64,000 nt of DNA from Leptospira ellinghausenii (GTDB taxonomy: Bacteria > Spirochaetota > Leptospiria > Leptospirales > Leptospiraceae): positions 124,001-188,000 of the forward strand of contig NZ_BFAZ01000002.1 of NCBI RefSeq assembly GCF_003114815.1, read 5' to 3'. Position 1 is the first letter of the stretch. Each line of letters starts with the position of its first letter. The translations under genes and the position numbers were made by a program. Of the stretch, positions 17,271 through 26,016 are shown one piece after another. The notes under the pieces are model-generated. The model did no database searches. It saw only the letters and a list, made by a program, of their open reading frames with translations, and was not told the DNA's origin.

Positions 17271-19210
17271 GTTTCGTTTGAAAGGATTGGATACCGGTAA
17301 CTGGATTTAGGATCAAGTCCATATTCATCCAAATGGAAAGAGGGAGGGAGCCTTTCTCTTTTCCATTGGGAAATCCCAAATAGCTTTTTGAATTTTTGAA
17401 TATTAGCGAATAAGTTGTCCTGTGATTCCCAAGGGAATTCTTTTTTTAATTCTTCCCAAACATTGGATTCATCCATTCCCAAATACACCAATTTTCGTTC
17501 AATGGAATTGAGGATGGGATATGGCATGAGATCTTTTTCGTCTTCTTGGTGTTCGGCGAGAGGTTTCAGTTCCGCAGTTGGTTTTGTATTTCGCAACATC
17601 TGAATGGAATGTTTGGGAGTGATGTATCGATTGTTTCCCTTTTGGATATCATCTAACCAGTCGAGTAAAAATTCCTTACTCACACCTGCAAGTGGGGCAA
17701 TGGAACCTGAAGAATCTCCATCCATTGTTGTGTAACCAACAGCTGCTTCACTTCTATTCCCTGTGGAGAGTAGGAGATGTCCATTTAAGTTTGCAAGTAA
17801 CCAAATGAGAGGAGAACGAACCCTTGCTTGGATGTTTTGTAAGGCTAGGTCATGTTCTTTCCAATTGAGTTTGGTTCCTTTTACCGACTCGATGATGGAA
17901 ACGGAACTGGAAACCATTTCATCAATGGATATGGAATGGTATTCACATCCCAATTCTTCACTTAAGGTTTTTGCAATTTCTTCCGTGATGGGTGAATTAT
18001 TTTTTGTCCTTTGGTACAAAGTAACTAGGAGATGATTTTCCGCTAATCCGAGTTTGGTGAAAATGGATTCACCATTTTCTTCTTTGGCAATGGTTACCAT
18101 GGTGGAGACAAGTAAGGCACAGGTTGCACTATCAGCTCCACCTGAAAGTGAAAGTGTATACCCTTTTGTTTTGGATTTTCGTAAATAGTCAAATAATCCC
18201 AGACAAACTGCTTTTGTGAATTCTTCAAACGGGCTTAAGGATTCAGTCGAACCCATACTCGGGAATATCTCTTCGCTACGTTTGTCTAAAATTTGGAAAA
18301 ACACTCGGGATTCTTTCTCGATTTGTCCATTTGGTTTTAAAGAGATTGTGGTGAGTTCGTCTCCATTGGGTTTTGGACTGGGTTCTCGTAAATTCCTCGC
18401 CTTGGATGCCTTGGTTTCATTTGGGTCGAAGGGAATACTGGTGATGGCAAAAGGAGTGAAGTGTAATCTTGGGCCTTCTTTTAAAATGGAACCACAAGAG
18501 CAAAAAAATGCCCCCCCTTCAAAGATGATCCTTCCCGATTCATTTCCACAGAGGTTAGTAAAGACTTGTAAATTGTTTTGGTTACGGCTTGTTTCTTTAA
18601 ATATTTGCCTACGAGTATTTTGTTTTCCCATCGCAAAATGGGAAGCACCTGGTGAGAGGATCACATCCACACCTGATAAATTATAAAACAAAGATGGTTT
18701 CTGTGTCGACCAACTGTCTTCACAAATTTCAATTGCGAACGTAAATTCTTTCATCGAAAACAAAAAATGACCAAAAGGTATTTCTGTATCACCGATTGTG
18801 ATTCGTTTGTTTGTGAATGATTGAGGTGAGTGGAACCATCGACGTTCATAGTGTACACCTGTATTTGCCAAATTGAATTTGGGAACAAGGGCCTGTATTT
18901 TTCCATCATATAAAACCGCCATACAGTTGTACAAAAAGGAATCGACAAAAACAGGAAGGCCCACCACAACCACTTGTTTTGGAGAAATGGTTTTGATTTT
19001 GTTTACAACATCGATTGATTTTTCCCAAAGACTTGGGCGGTAAAACGCATCTTCACAACCATAACCTGAAATACAAAGTTCTGGAAATAGGATGAGATTG
19101 GCATCTTTTGATTCTTTGTTTTGGATGGCAGAAACGATACTTTCAAAATTGCCTAAAAAATCAAGAGGGGTCGTATTGAGAGAAACAGCGGCAATTTTAG
19201 ATTTTGTCAT
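17267..19210 (-). CDS. nadE: Glutamine-dependent NAD+ synthetase
   Basis: It amidates nicotinate adenine dinucleotide to NAD+ in the last biosynthetic step, taking ammonia from glutamine. The N-terminal nitrilase-like domain has the Glu/Lys/Cys triad in FPELCISGYGCED, PKFNL and AIEICEDSW. The C-terminal synthetase has the PP-loop SLSGGADSATCALLVS. About 647 residues is the normal two-domain length. The ATG at 19210 was chosen; 12 more residues upstream lie inside waaA and do not resemble the family. It overlaps waaA by 14 bases. Confidence 0.95.
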   Translation of the reverse strand: MTKSKIAAVSLNTTPLDFLGNFESIVSAIQNKESKDANLILFPELCISGYGCEDAFYRPSLWEKSIDVVNKIKTISPKQVVVVGLPVFVDSFLYNCMAVLYDGKIQALVPKFNLANTGVHYERRWFHSPQSFTNKRITIGDTEIPFGHFLFSMKEFTFAIEICEDSWSTQKPSLFYNLSGVDVILSPGASHFAMGKQNTRRQIFKETSRNQNNLQVFTNLCGNESGRIIFEGGAFFCSCGSILKEGPRLHFTPFAITSIPFDPNETKASKARNLREPSPKPNGDELTTISLKPNGQIEKESRVFFQILDKRSEEIFPSMGSTESLSPFEEFTKAVCLGLFDYLRKSKTKGYTLSLSGGADSATCALLVSTMVTIAKEENGESIFTKLGLAENHLLVTLYQRTKNNSPITEEIAKTLSEELGCEYHSISIDEMVSSSVSIIESVKGTKLNWKEHDLALQNIQARVRSPLIWLLANLNGHLLLSTGNRSEAAVGYTTMDGDSSGSIAPLAGVSKEFLLDWLDDIQKGNNRYITPKHSIQMLRNTKPTAELKPLAEHQEDEKDLMPYPILNSIERKLVYLGMDESNVWEELKKEFPWESQDNLFANIQKFKKLFGISQWKRERLPPSFHLDEYGLDPKSSYRYPILSNET

Positions 19211-20474
19211 ACGGAAAAACTCGGTTATAAATCTTTTCCGATGCACCTCTATTTTCTACAACAAAGTTTCGATTGATACTTCCCATCTTTTCCCTAAGTT
19301 CACTGTTTTTCGACAGTTCATAAAAATGGGAACAAAAATCTGATTCTGATACCGTTTTGAAAAGACCACCTAATTCTTGCATAACGATTGCTTCTGGTGC
19401 ATTTTGGATTCTGGGACCTGTGATGATGGGTAGGCCTAAGGCGGCAGGTTCAATAGTATTGTGGATTCGGTTGTGAAAACCACCACCTACGTAAGCAAAA
19501 CTTGCAAATCGATACGCAAAAGCAAGAATCCCTAAAAGATCAAAAAGTAAAAATTTAGGAAGAGGTTCATTTTCTTTTAATTCAGAAAAAATGGTTACGG
19601 ATCCATATTTCAGAAGTTTTGATTTCCATTCTAACATCCGTTTGGAATCCCATTGGTGGGGAAAAATCCAAAAGGAATGATGGTCACCATGTGTTTCTAA
19701 ATAGTTTAGAAAATGAGACTCACAGATTGGATATGTGGAACCAAGGATCACTGGTTTGTTTCTTAAAAGATACTCTTTTTGTTTTTGTATGAAGTTTGTA
19801 AATTTAGGATTTGGAGATTTTGTTTCTAATTTATTCCAAACCGATTCAAACCTTGTGTCTCCTAAAACTAAAAAGTCGGAATTTGTTGAGACCAAACCTT
19901 CAAATTCCTTTGCCATCAATTGGTGGCTTGGATAAATTCCAGAAAGGTATTGGAAGGAAGATTTGGTGAGAAGGCGAACCAATGGATTTTTCCTGGAAGA
20001 TTGGGAAGACAAACTAGCACAACAAAGATAGGATTTTGTTCCAAACTGATTGGCTTTTTTTAAAAGATTAGGCCATGTATCCCAAGCCATGATGAATAAA
20101 TATTTGGGTCGAAAACGTTTGAAGATTTTGTTATACGCAAACGGTAAATCAAAGGGCAAATAAAAGTAACAGTTTGCCAATGGGTCCGTAAAAGCTGATT
20201 CTTTTACGGAAGAGGAAAAAACGGATTGGATGATAAACACATTTGGCCTATGCCGGCGTATGGTTTCTGCTAATGCTTTTGCTTGGTCAAGTTCACCTAC
20301 ACTTGCCGAATGGAACCAAATCACAGTTTTACCATTGGGTGGATTTTTGTACAAAGTTTCCAAAGAACGTTTTCGTTTGGAAATTTCAGTTCGGATTTTT
20401 TTTGAGAAGAGGGATGCTAATTTTAATAAGATCCAAATTTTGATTAATAGGATGTTGTAAAAAAAATATACCAT
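19197..20474 (-). CDS. waaA: 3-deoxy-D-manno-octulosonic acid (Kdo) transferase
   Basis: It adds Kdo to lipid A at the inner face of the cytoplasmic membrane (also called KdtA). A short N-terminal hydrophobic segment precedes the family motifs WFHSASVGELDQAKAL, FIMAWDTWPNLL, VILGSTYPICE and YVGGGFHNRIHNTIEPAALGLPI. The last corresponds to the GGHN-EPAA donor-site motif, here with Ile-His in place of Gly-His. At 425 residues the length is normal. It overlaps the start of nadE. The FlaA-family gene ends directly upstream. Confidence 0.93.
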   Translation of the reverse strand: MVYFFYNILLIKIWILLKLASLFSKKIRTEISKRKRSLETLYKNPPNGKTVIWFHSASVGELDQAKALAETIRRHRPNVFIIQSVFSSSVKESAFTDPLANCYFYLPFDLPFAYNKIFKRFRPKYLFIMAWDTWPNLLKKANQFGTKSYLCCASLSSQSSRKNPLVRLLTKSSFQYLSGIYPSHQLMAKEFEGLVSTNSDFLVLGDTRFESVWNKLETKSPNPKFTNFIQKQKEYLLRNKPVILGSTYPICESHFLNYLETHGDHHSFWIFPHQWDSKRMLEWKSKLLKYGSVTIFSELKENEPLPKFLLFDLLGILAFAYRFASFAYVGGGFHNRIHNTIEPAALGLPIITGPRIQNAPEAIVMQELGGLFKTVSESDFCSHFYELSKNSELREKMGSINRNFVVENRGASEKIYNRVFPYDKI

Positions 20475-21224
20475 TTAGCGTTTGTTACCCCAAGTATCAT
20501 TCACTTCCGAACCTGGATAACTAAAAGTACGTTTATCAATCACAAAACAAAGATTATCAAAATACAAATGGAACTCACCTTTTTTTTGGGAGGCCAAACT
20601 TTTTAATCGAAAGGAAGCAAACGAGATGGGGAAGGACATTGATTGGATGAGCCTTGTATTTTCTTTTGGCAAAGTGATTTTAAATTCAAGCCTACGCCAA
20701 CCTACAAAATTAAGAGTTCCCAAATCAAAATACAAATCCTTCGATTTTTTTTGTGAAAGGCCCATACTCAAATTGATATGGTGTCCTTCCGAATACACCC
20801 AAAGGATCCCTTGGATGGGCATCCCTAGTGGGAGAAGGACTGGTTCTTTAGGTCTGATTTCCCAATGGTCGAGTCGTGGGTTTTCTACATAAGTTTGTAA
20901 AAGGAAACTGGTTTGGTTTTGTAAATTGGGATAACCTGATTCTTTTAGTAATTTTGTTTCTTCTAAAAAAGCATCTGATTTGGCCACAGATGCAGCAAAC
21001 TGTGTTTCGGCCAAAAAGGAATCCACGCGGTAAAAATCCCAAGGCCTTTCGCCTTCAAAGTCTTCGACAAGGTAGAGTAGGTAATGAGTGTCCATTGCCA
21101 ATGCTGATTTTAAAATCTGCACTCGGCCAAGTTCGTCTGGGTCATGGGGTCTCGGAAGAGACAGAAGACTGGCAAAACTCAGTAAGAAACCTAGAAAGAA
21201 TGTGATTTTTTTTATGATCTGCAT
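20475..21224 (-). CDS. FlaA-family protein (flagellar filament outer-layer type)
   Basis: A signal peptide (about 1-22, ending in LSLP) precedes a beta-sandwich region typical of spirochaetal FlaA sheath proteins. VEDFE is near the start, GILWVYSEGHHINLSMGLS and FDLGTLNFVGWRRLEFKI are the core, and GEFHLYFDNLCFVID is near the end. FlaA coats the periplasmic flagellar filament. The length of 249 residues fits. The usual C-terminal acidic motif is absent. Its stop abuts the Kdo transferase start, an unusual neighbour. It could be a paralogue of the true FlaA1/FlaA2. Confidence 0.72.
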   Translation of the reverse strand: MQIIKKITFFLGFLLSFASLLSLPRPHDPDELGRVQILKSALAMDTHYLLYLVEDFEGERPWDFYRVDSFLAETQFAASVAKSDAFLEETKLLKESGYPNLQNQTSFLLQTYVENPRLDHWEIRPKEPVLLPLGMPIQGILWVYSEGHHINLSMGLSQKKSKDLYFDLGTLNFVGWRRLEFKITLPKENTRLIQSMSFPISFASFRLKSLASQKKGEFHLYFDNLCFVIDKRTFSYPGSEVNDTWGNKR

Positions 21225-21293
21225 GATTTCTCACTTTTCGAAAGCGCAAAAACGTGTACTCTATCCGTATCAAAGGAAAGGAATCCGCACGTC

Positions 21294-22130
21294 ATGGGCC
21301 GCCGCGACAATTTGAAAATACTCACAACTGCCATTCTAGTGGTCCTACTTCTTTCATCGTTCATTTTCGCATTTATCTATAGGAATGAAATTTACCAAAA
21401 ACTCCAAACCATCGGAAAAAACAAAGAAGTTGAGATGGTGGACCGAGAAATCACCAAATCACCCGATTCGATGACCCCTACGAAAGATCTTATGGACGAA
21501 CCGAATGGGAGGGAACCAGATGAAGACCGTTCCAAACTCCCGGAACTTCCGAGTTTGGATGATATGGAACCAGATTCACAACGAGCTAGGTCAGTTTCTG
21601 TTGCAAGTGGTGCCAAAACAAGAGAAACAAGAGAAACAAGAGAAACAAGAGAAACAAAAGACAGTAGTTCTCGGTTACAAGAAAAACTAGACCAAGTAGA
21701 AGAACAAATTTCCCCCAAAGAAAACAAAGAGCCACCAAAGCAGAACGCAAAGGAAGTTGTGAAAAAACAATCTTTGGGTGAAACACCACAGGTCACTTCC
21801 AAAAACAAAGAAGAGTTCATTTCGGAACCGAAAACAACGGTTCCAAAATCAAAACAAGGAAAACTTGTTAAAGAAACTTCTACCGTAAGTCCAAAGTCGA
21901 AACGTAAAAAAATAAATTCCAAACTCAGTCACAAATCACAATCCACGACTTACAAAGAAACGAGTGTGAGTAAAAAGACAAGTTCCAAACAAACTGTCAA
22001 TTCGTCTTCCTTGGAAGTTCGGATGAAAGAAGTGGAACAAAGACTCAACTCTTCCAACGATCGAAATGAAAAACGATTTATGGAGATCGAACGTAGAATT
22101 GATTCCTTAGAAAAAGCTTTAGCTAAGTAA
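21294..22130 (+). CDS. Membrane-anchored low-complexity protein with a C-terminal coiled coil
   Basis: One N-terminal membrane helix (about 9-28) is followed by about 190 residues of charged Lys/Glu/Ser/Thr-rich sequence. This contains a tandem TRE repeat and a C-terminal coiled coil (about 240-276, LEVRMKEVEQRLNSSNDRNEK). It is probably anchored in the inner membrane with a periplasmic tail. No family is recognised. It is separated by 69 bases from the divergent FlaA-like gene and ends 2 bases before the YggS gene. Confidence 0.7.
   Translation: MGRRDNLKILTTAILVVLLLSSFIFAFIYRNEIYQKLQTIGKNKEVEMVDREITKSPDSMTPTKDLMDEPNGREPDEDRSKLPELPSLDDMEPDSQRARSVSVASGAKTRETRETRETRETKDSSSRLQEKLDQVEEQISPKENKEPPKQNAKEVVKKQSLGETPQVTSKNKEEFISEPKTTVPKSKQGKLVKETSTVSPKSKRKKINSKLSHKSQSTTYKETSVSKKTSSKQTVNSSSLEVRMKEVEQRLNSSNDRNEKRFMEIERRIDSLEKALAK
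21621..21656 (+). repeat. In-frame tandem repeat, four 9-base units
   Basis: The unit agagaaaca occurs four times without change (21621-21629, 21630-21638, 21639-21647, 21648-21656) and encodes a run of Arg-Glu-Thr. Change in copy number would keep the reading frame. Confidence 0.9.
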
Positions 22131-22132
22131 TC

Positions 22133-22831
22133 GTGGCAGATTACATCTCGGTTTACCAGTCCATCCAAAACGAAATGAATACCCTTTCCCAAGGGAATCC
22201 TCCAACACTGATAGCGGTTTCCAAAACGAAACCCTATGAAGTAGTGAAGGAAGCTTACCTCCAAGGGATTCGCGAATTTGGAGAAAACTATATCCCAGAA
22301 GCCATTGATAAGTTCACTCGATTGCGCGAAGAATTTCCAGAGTCAGAATCGAGTGTGAATGTACATCACATTGGACCCGTACAATCAGGAACCTTACGTA
22401 AGTTATTTGGTATTTTTTCTTATACACATGGTGTGGGATCTTTTTCTAGTCTTAGTGAACTTTTAAAACGAGCTGAAAAAGAAAAAAAGAAAATTCGTTA
22501 TTTTTTACAAACAAACCTGACTAATGAGAATACCAAACATGGTTTTAATTTAGAAACGATTCTAACAAACAAAGATGAGTTAAATAAATACCAGAACGAG
22601 TATTGTATTTGGGAAGGGTTTATGGGAATGGGACCTTCTTCGGGAGATCCCAACCAAACAAAAGAGGTTTTTACAAATTTGGCTCAGTTACGTGAAAAAC
22701 ATTTTCCAGAAAAAAAACTTTCTATGGGTATGAGTGGGGATTACGTGTTGGCAGTGGAATTTGGATCAAACTTTGTTCGGATCGGATCAAAAATATTTGG
22801 GGAAAGGGATTATGGCACACACTCCGTTTAA
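22133..22831 (+). CDS. YggS-family pyridoxal phosphate-binding protein
   Basis: This family binds PLP through the Lys of LIAVSKTKPYE and helps keep vitamin B6 homeostasis; it is often next to proC, as here. Other motifs are GIREFGENYIPEA and a phosphate-binding GMSGDYVLAVEFGSNFVRIGSKIFGER. At 232 residues the length is normal. The start is a GTG 2 bases after the preceding stop. The C-terminus overlaps the proC start by 20 bases. Confidence 0.93.
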   Translation: MADYISVYQSIQNEMNTLSQGNPPTLIAVSKTKPYEVVKEAYLQGIREFGENYIPEAIDKFTRLREEFPESESSVNVHHIGPVQSGTLRKLFGIFSYTHGVGSFSSLSELLKRAEKEKKKIRYFLQTNLTNENTKHGFNLETILTNKDELNKYQNEYCIWEGFMGMGPSSGDPNQTKEVFTNLAQLREKHFPEKKLSMGMSGDYVLAVEFGSNFVRIGSKIFGERDYGTHSV

Positions 22832-23603
22832 AACAGTTGGGATGGTTGGACTTGGGAAAATGGGAGGAGCCATTGCCAAAGCACTTGTGGCCCAAGGAAC
22901 AAAACTATTTGCATTTGATCCAAACCTAAAACAATCTCCCATCGAAGGTGTTAGTTTGGTTTCCACATTGGATGCATTAGAAAAAGAAGCTGGTTTGTTT
23001 GTGATCGCAGTGAAACCAAATCTTGTGGAACCAGTCCTTGGAGAATTTACAAAACCTGCGATTTTTGTTTCCATTGCCGCAGGTATTTCCTTTGGACAAT
23101 TGGTGAATGCCGCTCCAAAGGGATCCACTTGTGTCCGAGTGATGCCGAATTTACCTCTCGTGTCCAATCGTGGTGCGATGGGGTATTTTTGTGAGGATGA
23201 AGCAGTTTCCCATACAGAACGACTTTTTTATGGGATGGGGGAAACAATCCGTATCGGGAAAGAATCCCTAATGGATGCGGTCACTGGATTGTCTGGATCT
23301 GGTCCCGCTTATGTGCTTACATTTTTGCAAGCTATGGCAGAAGCAGGGTTACAAGAGGGTCTTAGTTATGAGGAATCTTTGGGTCTTGCAATGGAAACCA
23401 TAGAAGGAACTCTTGTGTATTTCCGTGATTTACGTTCCAAACACCACACTCTCCATCCAATGGAAGTGCGCAATTGGGTGACTTCTCCTGGAGGGACTAC
23501 CATTCATGGATTGGATGCTTTGGAACGAGGCGGTTTTTCTACCGCAGTTCGGGATGCTGTCCGGAGAGCAACAGAGAGAAGTAAGGAATTGGGAAAGGGA
23601 TGA
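22812..23603 (+). CDS. proC: Pyrroline-5-carboxylate reductase
   Basis: It reduces 1-pyrroline-5-carboxylate to proline with NAD(P)H. The Rossmann motif VGMVGLGKMGGAIAKAL is at the N-terminus, followed by the family segments VRVMPNLPL, DAVTGLSGSGPAYV and TSPGGTTIHGLDALE. The ATG at 22812 has a strong GGGGAAAGGG ribosome site just upstream and yields about 263 residues, the normal length. Frames starting further upstream lie wholly in the YggS gene. Confidence 0.95.
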   Translation: MAHTPFKTVGMVGLGKMGGAIAKALVAQGTKLFAFDPNLKQSPIEGVSLVSTLDALEKEAGLFVIAVKPNLVEPVLGEFTKPAIFVSIAAGISFGQLVNAAPKGSTCVRVMPNLPLVSNRGAMGYFCEDEAVSHTERLFYGMGETIRIGKESLMDAVTGLSGSGPAYVLTFLQAMAEAGLQEGLSYEESLGLAMETIEGTLVYFRDLRSKHHTLHPMEVRNWVTSPGGTTIHGLDALERGGFSTAVRDAVRRATERSKELGKG

Positions 23604-23609
23604 TAACGG

Positions 23610-23684
<75 letters not shown>

Positions 23685-23849
23685 ATAAGACCATTATTTT
23701 TAAGATTCGTTTATTGTCAACAAAATCAATCAAGAAACTTTCCATTTCACCTCCCAGCTTAAATTTATCGATTTCCGCATAAATCTTACTTTACAGGTGT
23801 CAAATATAACGAATGATTCCTATCTTATATAGAATTCTGGCGGTGCGTT

Positions 23850-24911
23850 TTGTCTTTTAAAGAAAACACTGATATCGTTTTTGAGCATTACGAAAAAAAA
23901 ATCTACGACCAAAAACAACTACTGGAAATCTCCCGTGCATTAAATTCCACGTTAGACTATAAGTATTTAATTGATGCAATTCTTAACATCTGTTTGGCGC
24001 AGTTGCAGACCTTACATGCCGCCATGTACCTTGAGCCTGAAATAGACCTCGGAATTTTTAAATTAGAACCCCAATCGATCAAAGGATTTGAATTAAGCCC
24101 AGACGAACAAAACTACGAAATCAAAATCGATAGCCCACTCATCCATTATTTTGAAGAAAAACCGAAAGCCATTACAATGGACCAAATCCTGCAAATGGAA
24201 GTCCTAAACAAAATTCCTGATATTGTTTACCTTCGCAAAATGGGAGCAGAAATCCTTGTCCCTCTGAATGCAAAAGGTAAGGTCAATGGGTTACTTGTCC
24301 TTGGGGACAAAATGACTTCCGAAGAATTTTTGGAAGATGAAAAGGAATTTATGACAACCCTTGCCAACCTTGCAGGGATTGCTGTGGACAATGCAAGACT
24401 GTATGAACTTGCGACTGTTGATATGATGACGGGTTTAAAAATCCATCACTACTTCCAAACCAAACTCAAAGAAGAAATGGAACGTTGCCGTAAAAAAGGT
24501 ACCAAGTTATCCCTGCTTTTTACGGATGTTGACAAATTCAAAACGTTTAATGATACCTATGGCCACCAAGCCGGGGATGTTGTCCTAATCGAAGTGGCAA
24601 AACAACTCATTGGGAAAGCACAACGACACCATATCCCTGCACGGTATGGTGGAGAAGAGTTTTGCCTTGTGATGCCTGGTGCCACAGAAGAGGAAGCGAT
24701 TGCCAAAGGGGAAGAAATCCGTAAAGCAGTGGAAGAGATGGTAGTCAAAAATCCGAACGATGGTTCTGACTTAAAGGTCACACTTTCCGTTGGGGTTTCT
24801 AGTTTTCGTGCCACTGATAGAAACAATAAAGACCTGATTGAACGTGCGGACAAAGCCTTGTACCAAGCCAAACATTCTGGCCGAAACCGCACAATTTGTT
24901 ATAAAGATTAG
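23850..24911 (+). CDS. GAF-GGDEF protein, probable diguanylate cyclase
   Basis: An N-terminal GAF-like sensory domain (about 20-185, ending in LANLAGIAVDNARLYELA) is followed by a GGDEF domain (about 190-350). The active-site motif is RYGGEEF and the metal Asp lies in FTDVDKFKTFND, so c-di-GMP synthesis is expected. The RxxD inhibitory site before GGEEF is absent (QRHH). No membrane segment is present. The start is TTG at 23850, with a GGCGG sequence 6 bases upstream. It is monocistronic as far as visible, or linked to the next small gene. Confidence 0.9.
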   Translation: MSFKENTDIVFEHYEKKIYDQKQLLEISRALNSTLDYKYLIDAILNICLAQLQTLHAAMYLEPEIDLGIFKLEPQSIKGFELSPDEQNYEIKIDSPLIHYFEEKPKAITMDQILQMEVLNKIPDIVYLRKMGAEILVPLNAKGKVNGLLVLGDKMTSEEFLEDEKEFMTTLANLAGIAVDNARLYELATVDMMTGLKIHHYFQTKLKEEMERCRKKGTKLSLLFTDVDKFKTFNDTYGHQAGDVVLIEVAKQLIGKAQRHHIPARYGGEEFCLVMPGATEEEAIAKGEEIRKAVEEMVVKNPNDGSDLKVTLSVGVSSFRATDRNNKDLIERADKALYQAKHSGRNRTICYKD

Positions 24912-24933
24912 AAAAATAGCCGATGGGTAGAGT

Positions 24934-25161
24934 ATGGCAGAACCTGCATACCTACTCAAAGACCTTTCTCCCTCTGTTCCCTCAGATGTGTACGAATCCA
25001 TCCGTAATCGTGCTCTTGGGTTGTCTTCCTTCAATTTCCAACCTTACTCTTGTTTCATTGAATACAAAACAAAAGATGCAAACACAGGGATTGAATACAG
25101 AGATTGTACGGTAGATTATTCCAGATGCCCACATTCTCGTTGTATCAAAAAATTGGTTTAG
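24934..25161 (+). CDS. Small conserved-looking protein of unknown function
   Basis: A 75-residue frame starts at an ATG preceded by GGGTAGAG. It has no signal peptide. Four cysteines lie in the second half (SCFIEY, DCTVDYSRCPHSRC). It overlaps the next gene by 37 bases. It may be a zinc-binding or regulatory protein, but no family is recognised. The alternative is that it is a chance frame. Confidence 0.45.
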   Translation: MAEPAYLLKDLSPSVPSDVYESIRNRALGLSSFNFQPYSCFIEYKTKDANTGIEYRDCTVDYSRCPHSRCIKKLV

Positions 25162-26015
25162 TATCTCTTAGCATCTGTTTGTGGGTGTGTCTGCCAACCC
25201 CCACAAAAAAAGAATTCAAACCCTCACAAACTATTTCTTCCACTTTTCCCTTTCCGAGAACCCTTCCTCCCCATACCAAAATACAAGTGTTAGATACTGG
25301 GATTTCCCTTTTACTGCTTGGGTTCCATTCAGGGAATGAATCCTTTTCTTTTTTATGGGATACAGGTTCTAATATCAGTTTTTATGAAGGAGCGGATTCT
25401 GCCATCTCCAAAGAATTCCAAATTGGTGGACAGGTTGTGATGATCCGAAGGGGGGAAGGGATTTTGCCCAAAGGTATCCAAGGACTTGTGGGCCTTGATT
25501 TCTTCCGCGGAACTTGTATCTTTTGGGACCAAAAGGATTTGTATTGGTTTTCAGAAAATTCACCTTTTTGTGTCCACCCAGATGCATACCTCGGCACCCA
25601 ATTGAAAATCCTTGTTACAAAACACAAGGGAGAACATACATTTGTATCCTTTGAATACCCAAAATCCTTCCAGTCTTATGCCCACATTGATACAGGAGCT
25701 TCCCTCAGTTTGTTACCAAAAGGAGAGAGAGATGAGTTTTTAGGGGAAAGGAGAGTCTTTCGGCCAGGGAATTCCATTCTCATCATGAACCACTGGCGGT
25801 CCATGGAACCACTGACACTCATCGCCAAATCAGGATTTCGGGAAGATTACCAGAACGTAGAGTTTCTCACAGGAATTTCACTTGAGAATTTCCATTTGTC
25901 AGGGGACAAGGATAAGGAAGAGGGTTGGGTGATTGGGCTTGGTATTTTGAGGACTCGTCCTCTGTTTTGGGATTTTTCTCGGAACCGTATTGGGATCATC
26001 CACCAAGAGAACTAA
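25125..26015 (+). CDS. Aspartic-protease-like protein with two DTG motifs
   Basis: A signal peptide or anchor (about 8-23, with WVC as a possible lipobox) is followed by two halves. Each half carries an Asp-Thr-Gly motif: LWDTGSNISF in the first (about residue 85) and AHIDTGASLSLLP in the second (about 188). Each half also has a hydrophobic Gly motif (GLVGLDFFRG, GLGILR). This two-lobe layout is like pepsins rather than dimeric retropepsins. The protein has about 296 residues and is probably periplasmic. Function and substrate are unknown. The MnmA gene starts 1 base after its stop. Confidence 0.7.
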   Translation: MPTFSLYQKIGLVSLSICLWVCLPTPTKKEFKPSQTISSTFPFPRTLPPHTKIQVLDTGISLLLLGFHSGNESFSFLWDTGSNISFYEGADSAISKEFQIGGQVVMIRRGEGILPKGIQGLVGLDFFRGTCIFWDQKDLYWFSENSPFCVHPDAYLGTQLKILVTKHKGEHTFVSFEYPKSFQSYAHIDTGASLSLLPKGERDEFLGERRVFRPGNSILIMNHWRSMEPLTLIAKSGFREDYQNVEFLTGISLENFHLSGDKDKEEGWVIGLGILRTRPLFWDFSRNRIGIIHQEN

Positions 26016-26016
26016 G

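Noticed and set aside
18216..18686. Open frame of 156 residues on the plus strand
   Set aside because: It lies inside nadE, which is certain from the triad and PP-loop motifs.
21392..21922. Open frame of 176 residues on the minus strand
   Set aside because: It mirrors the low-complexity Lys/Glu codons of the plus-strand gene, including the tandem repeat.
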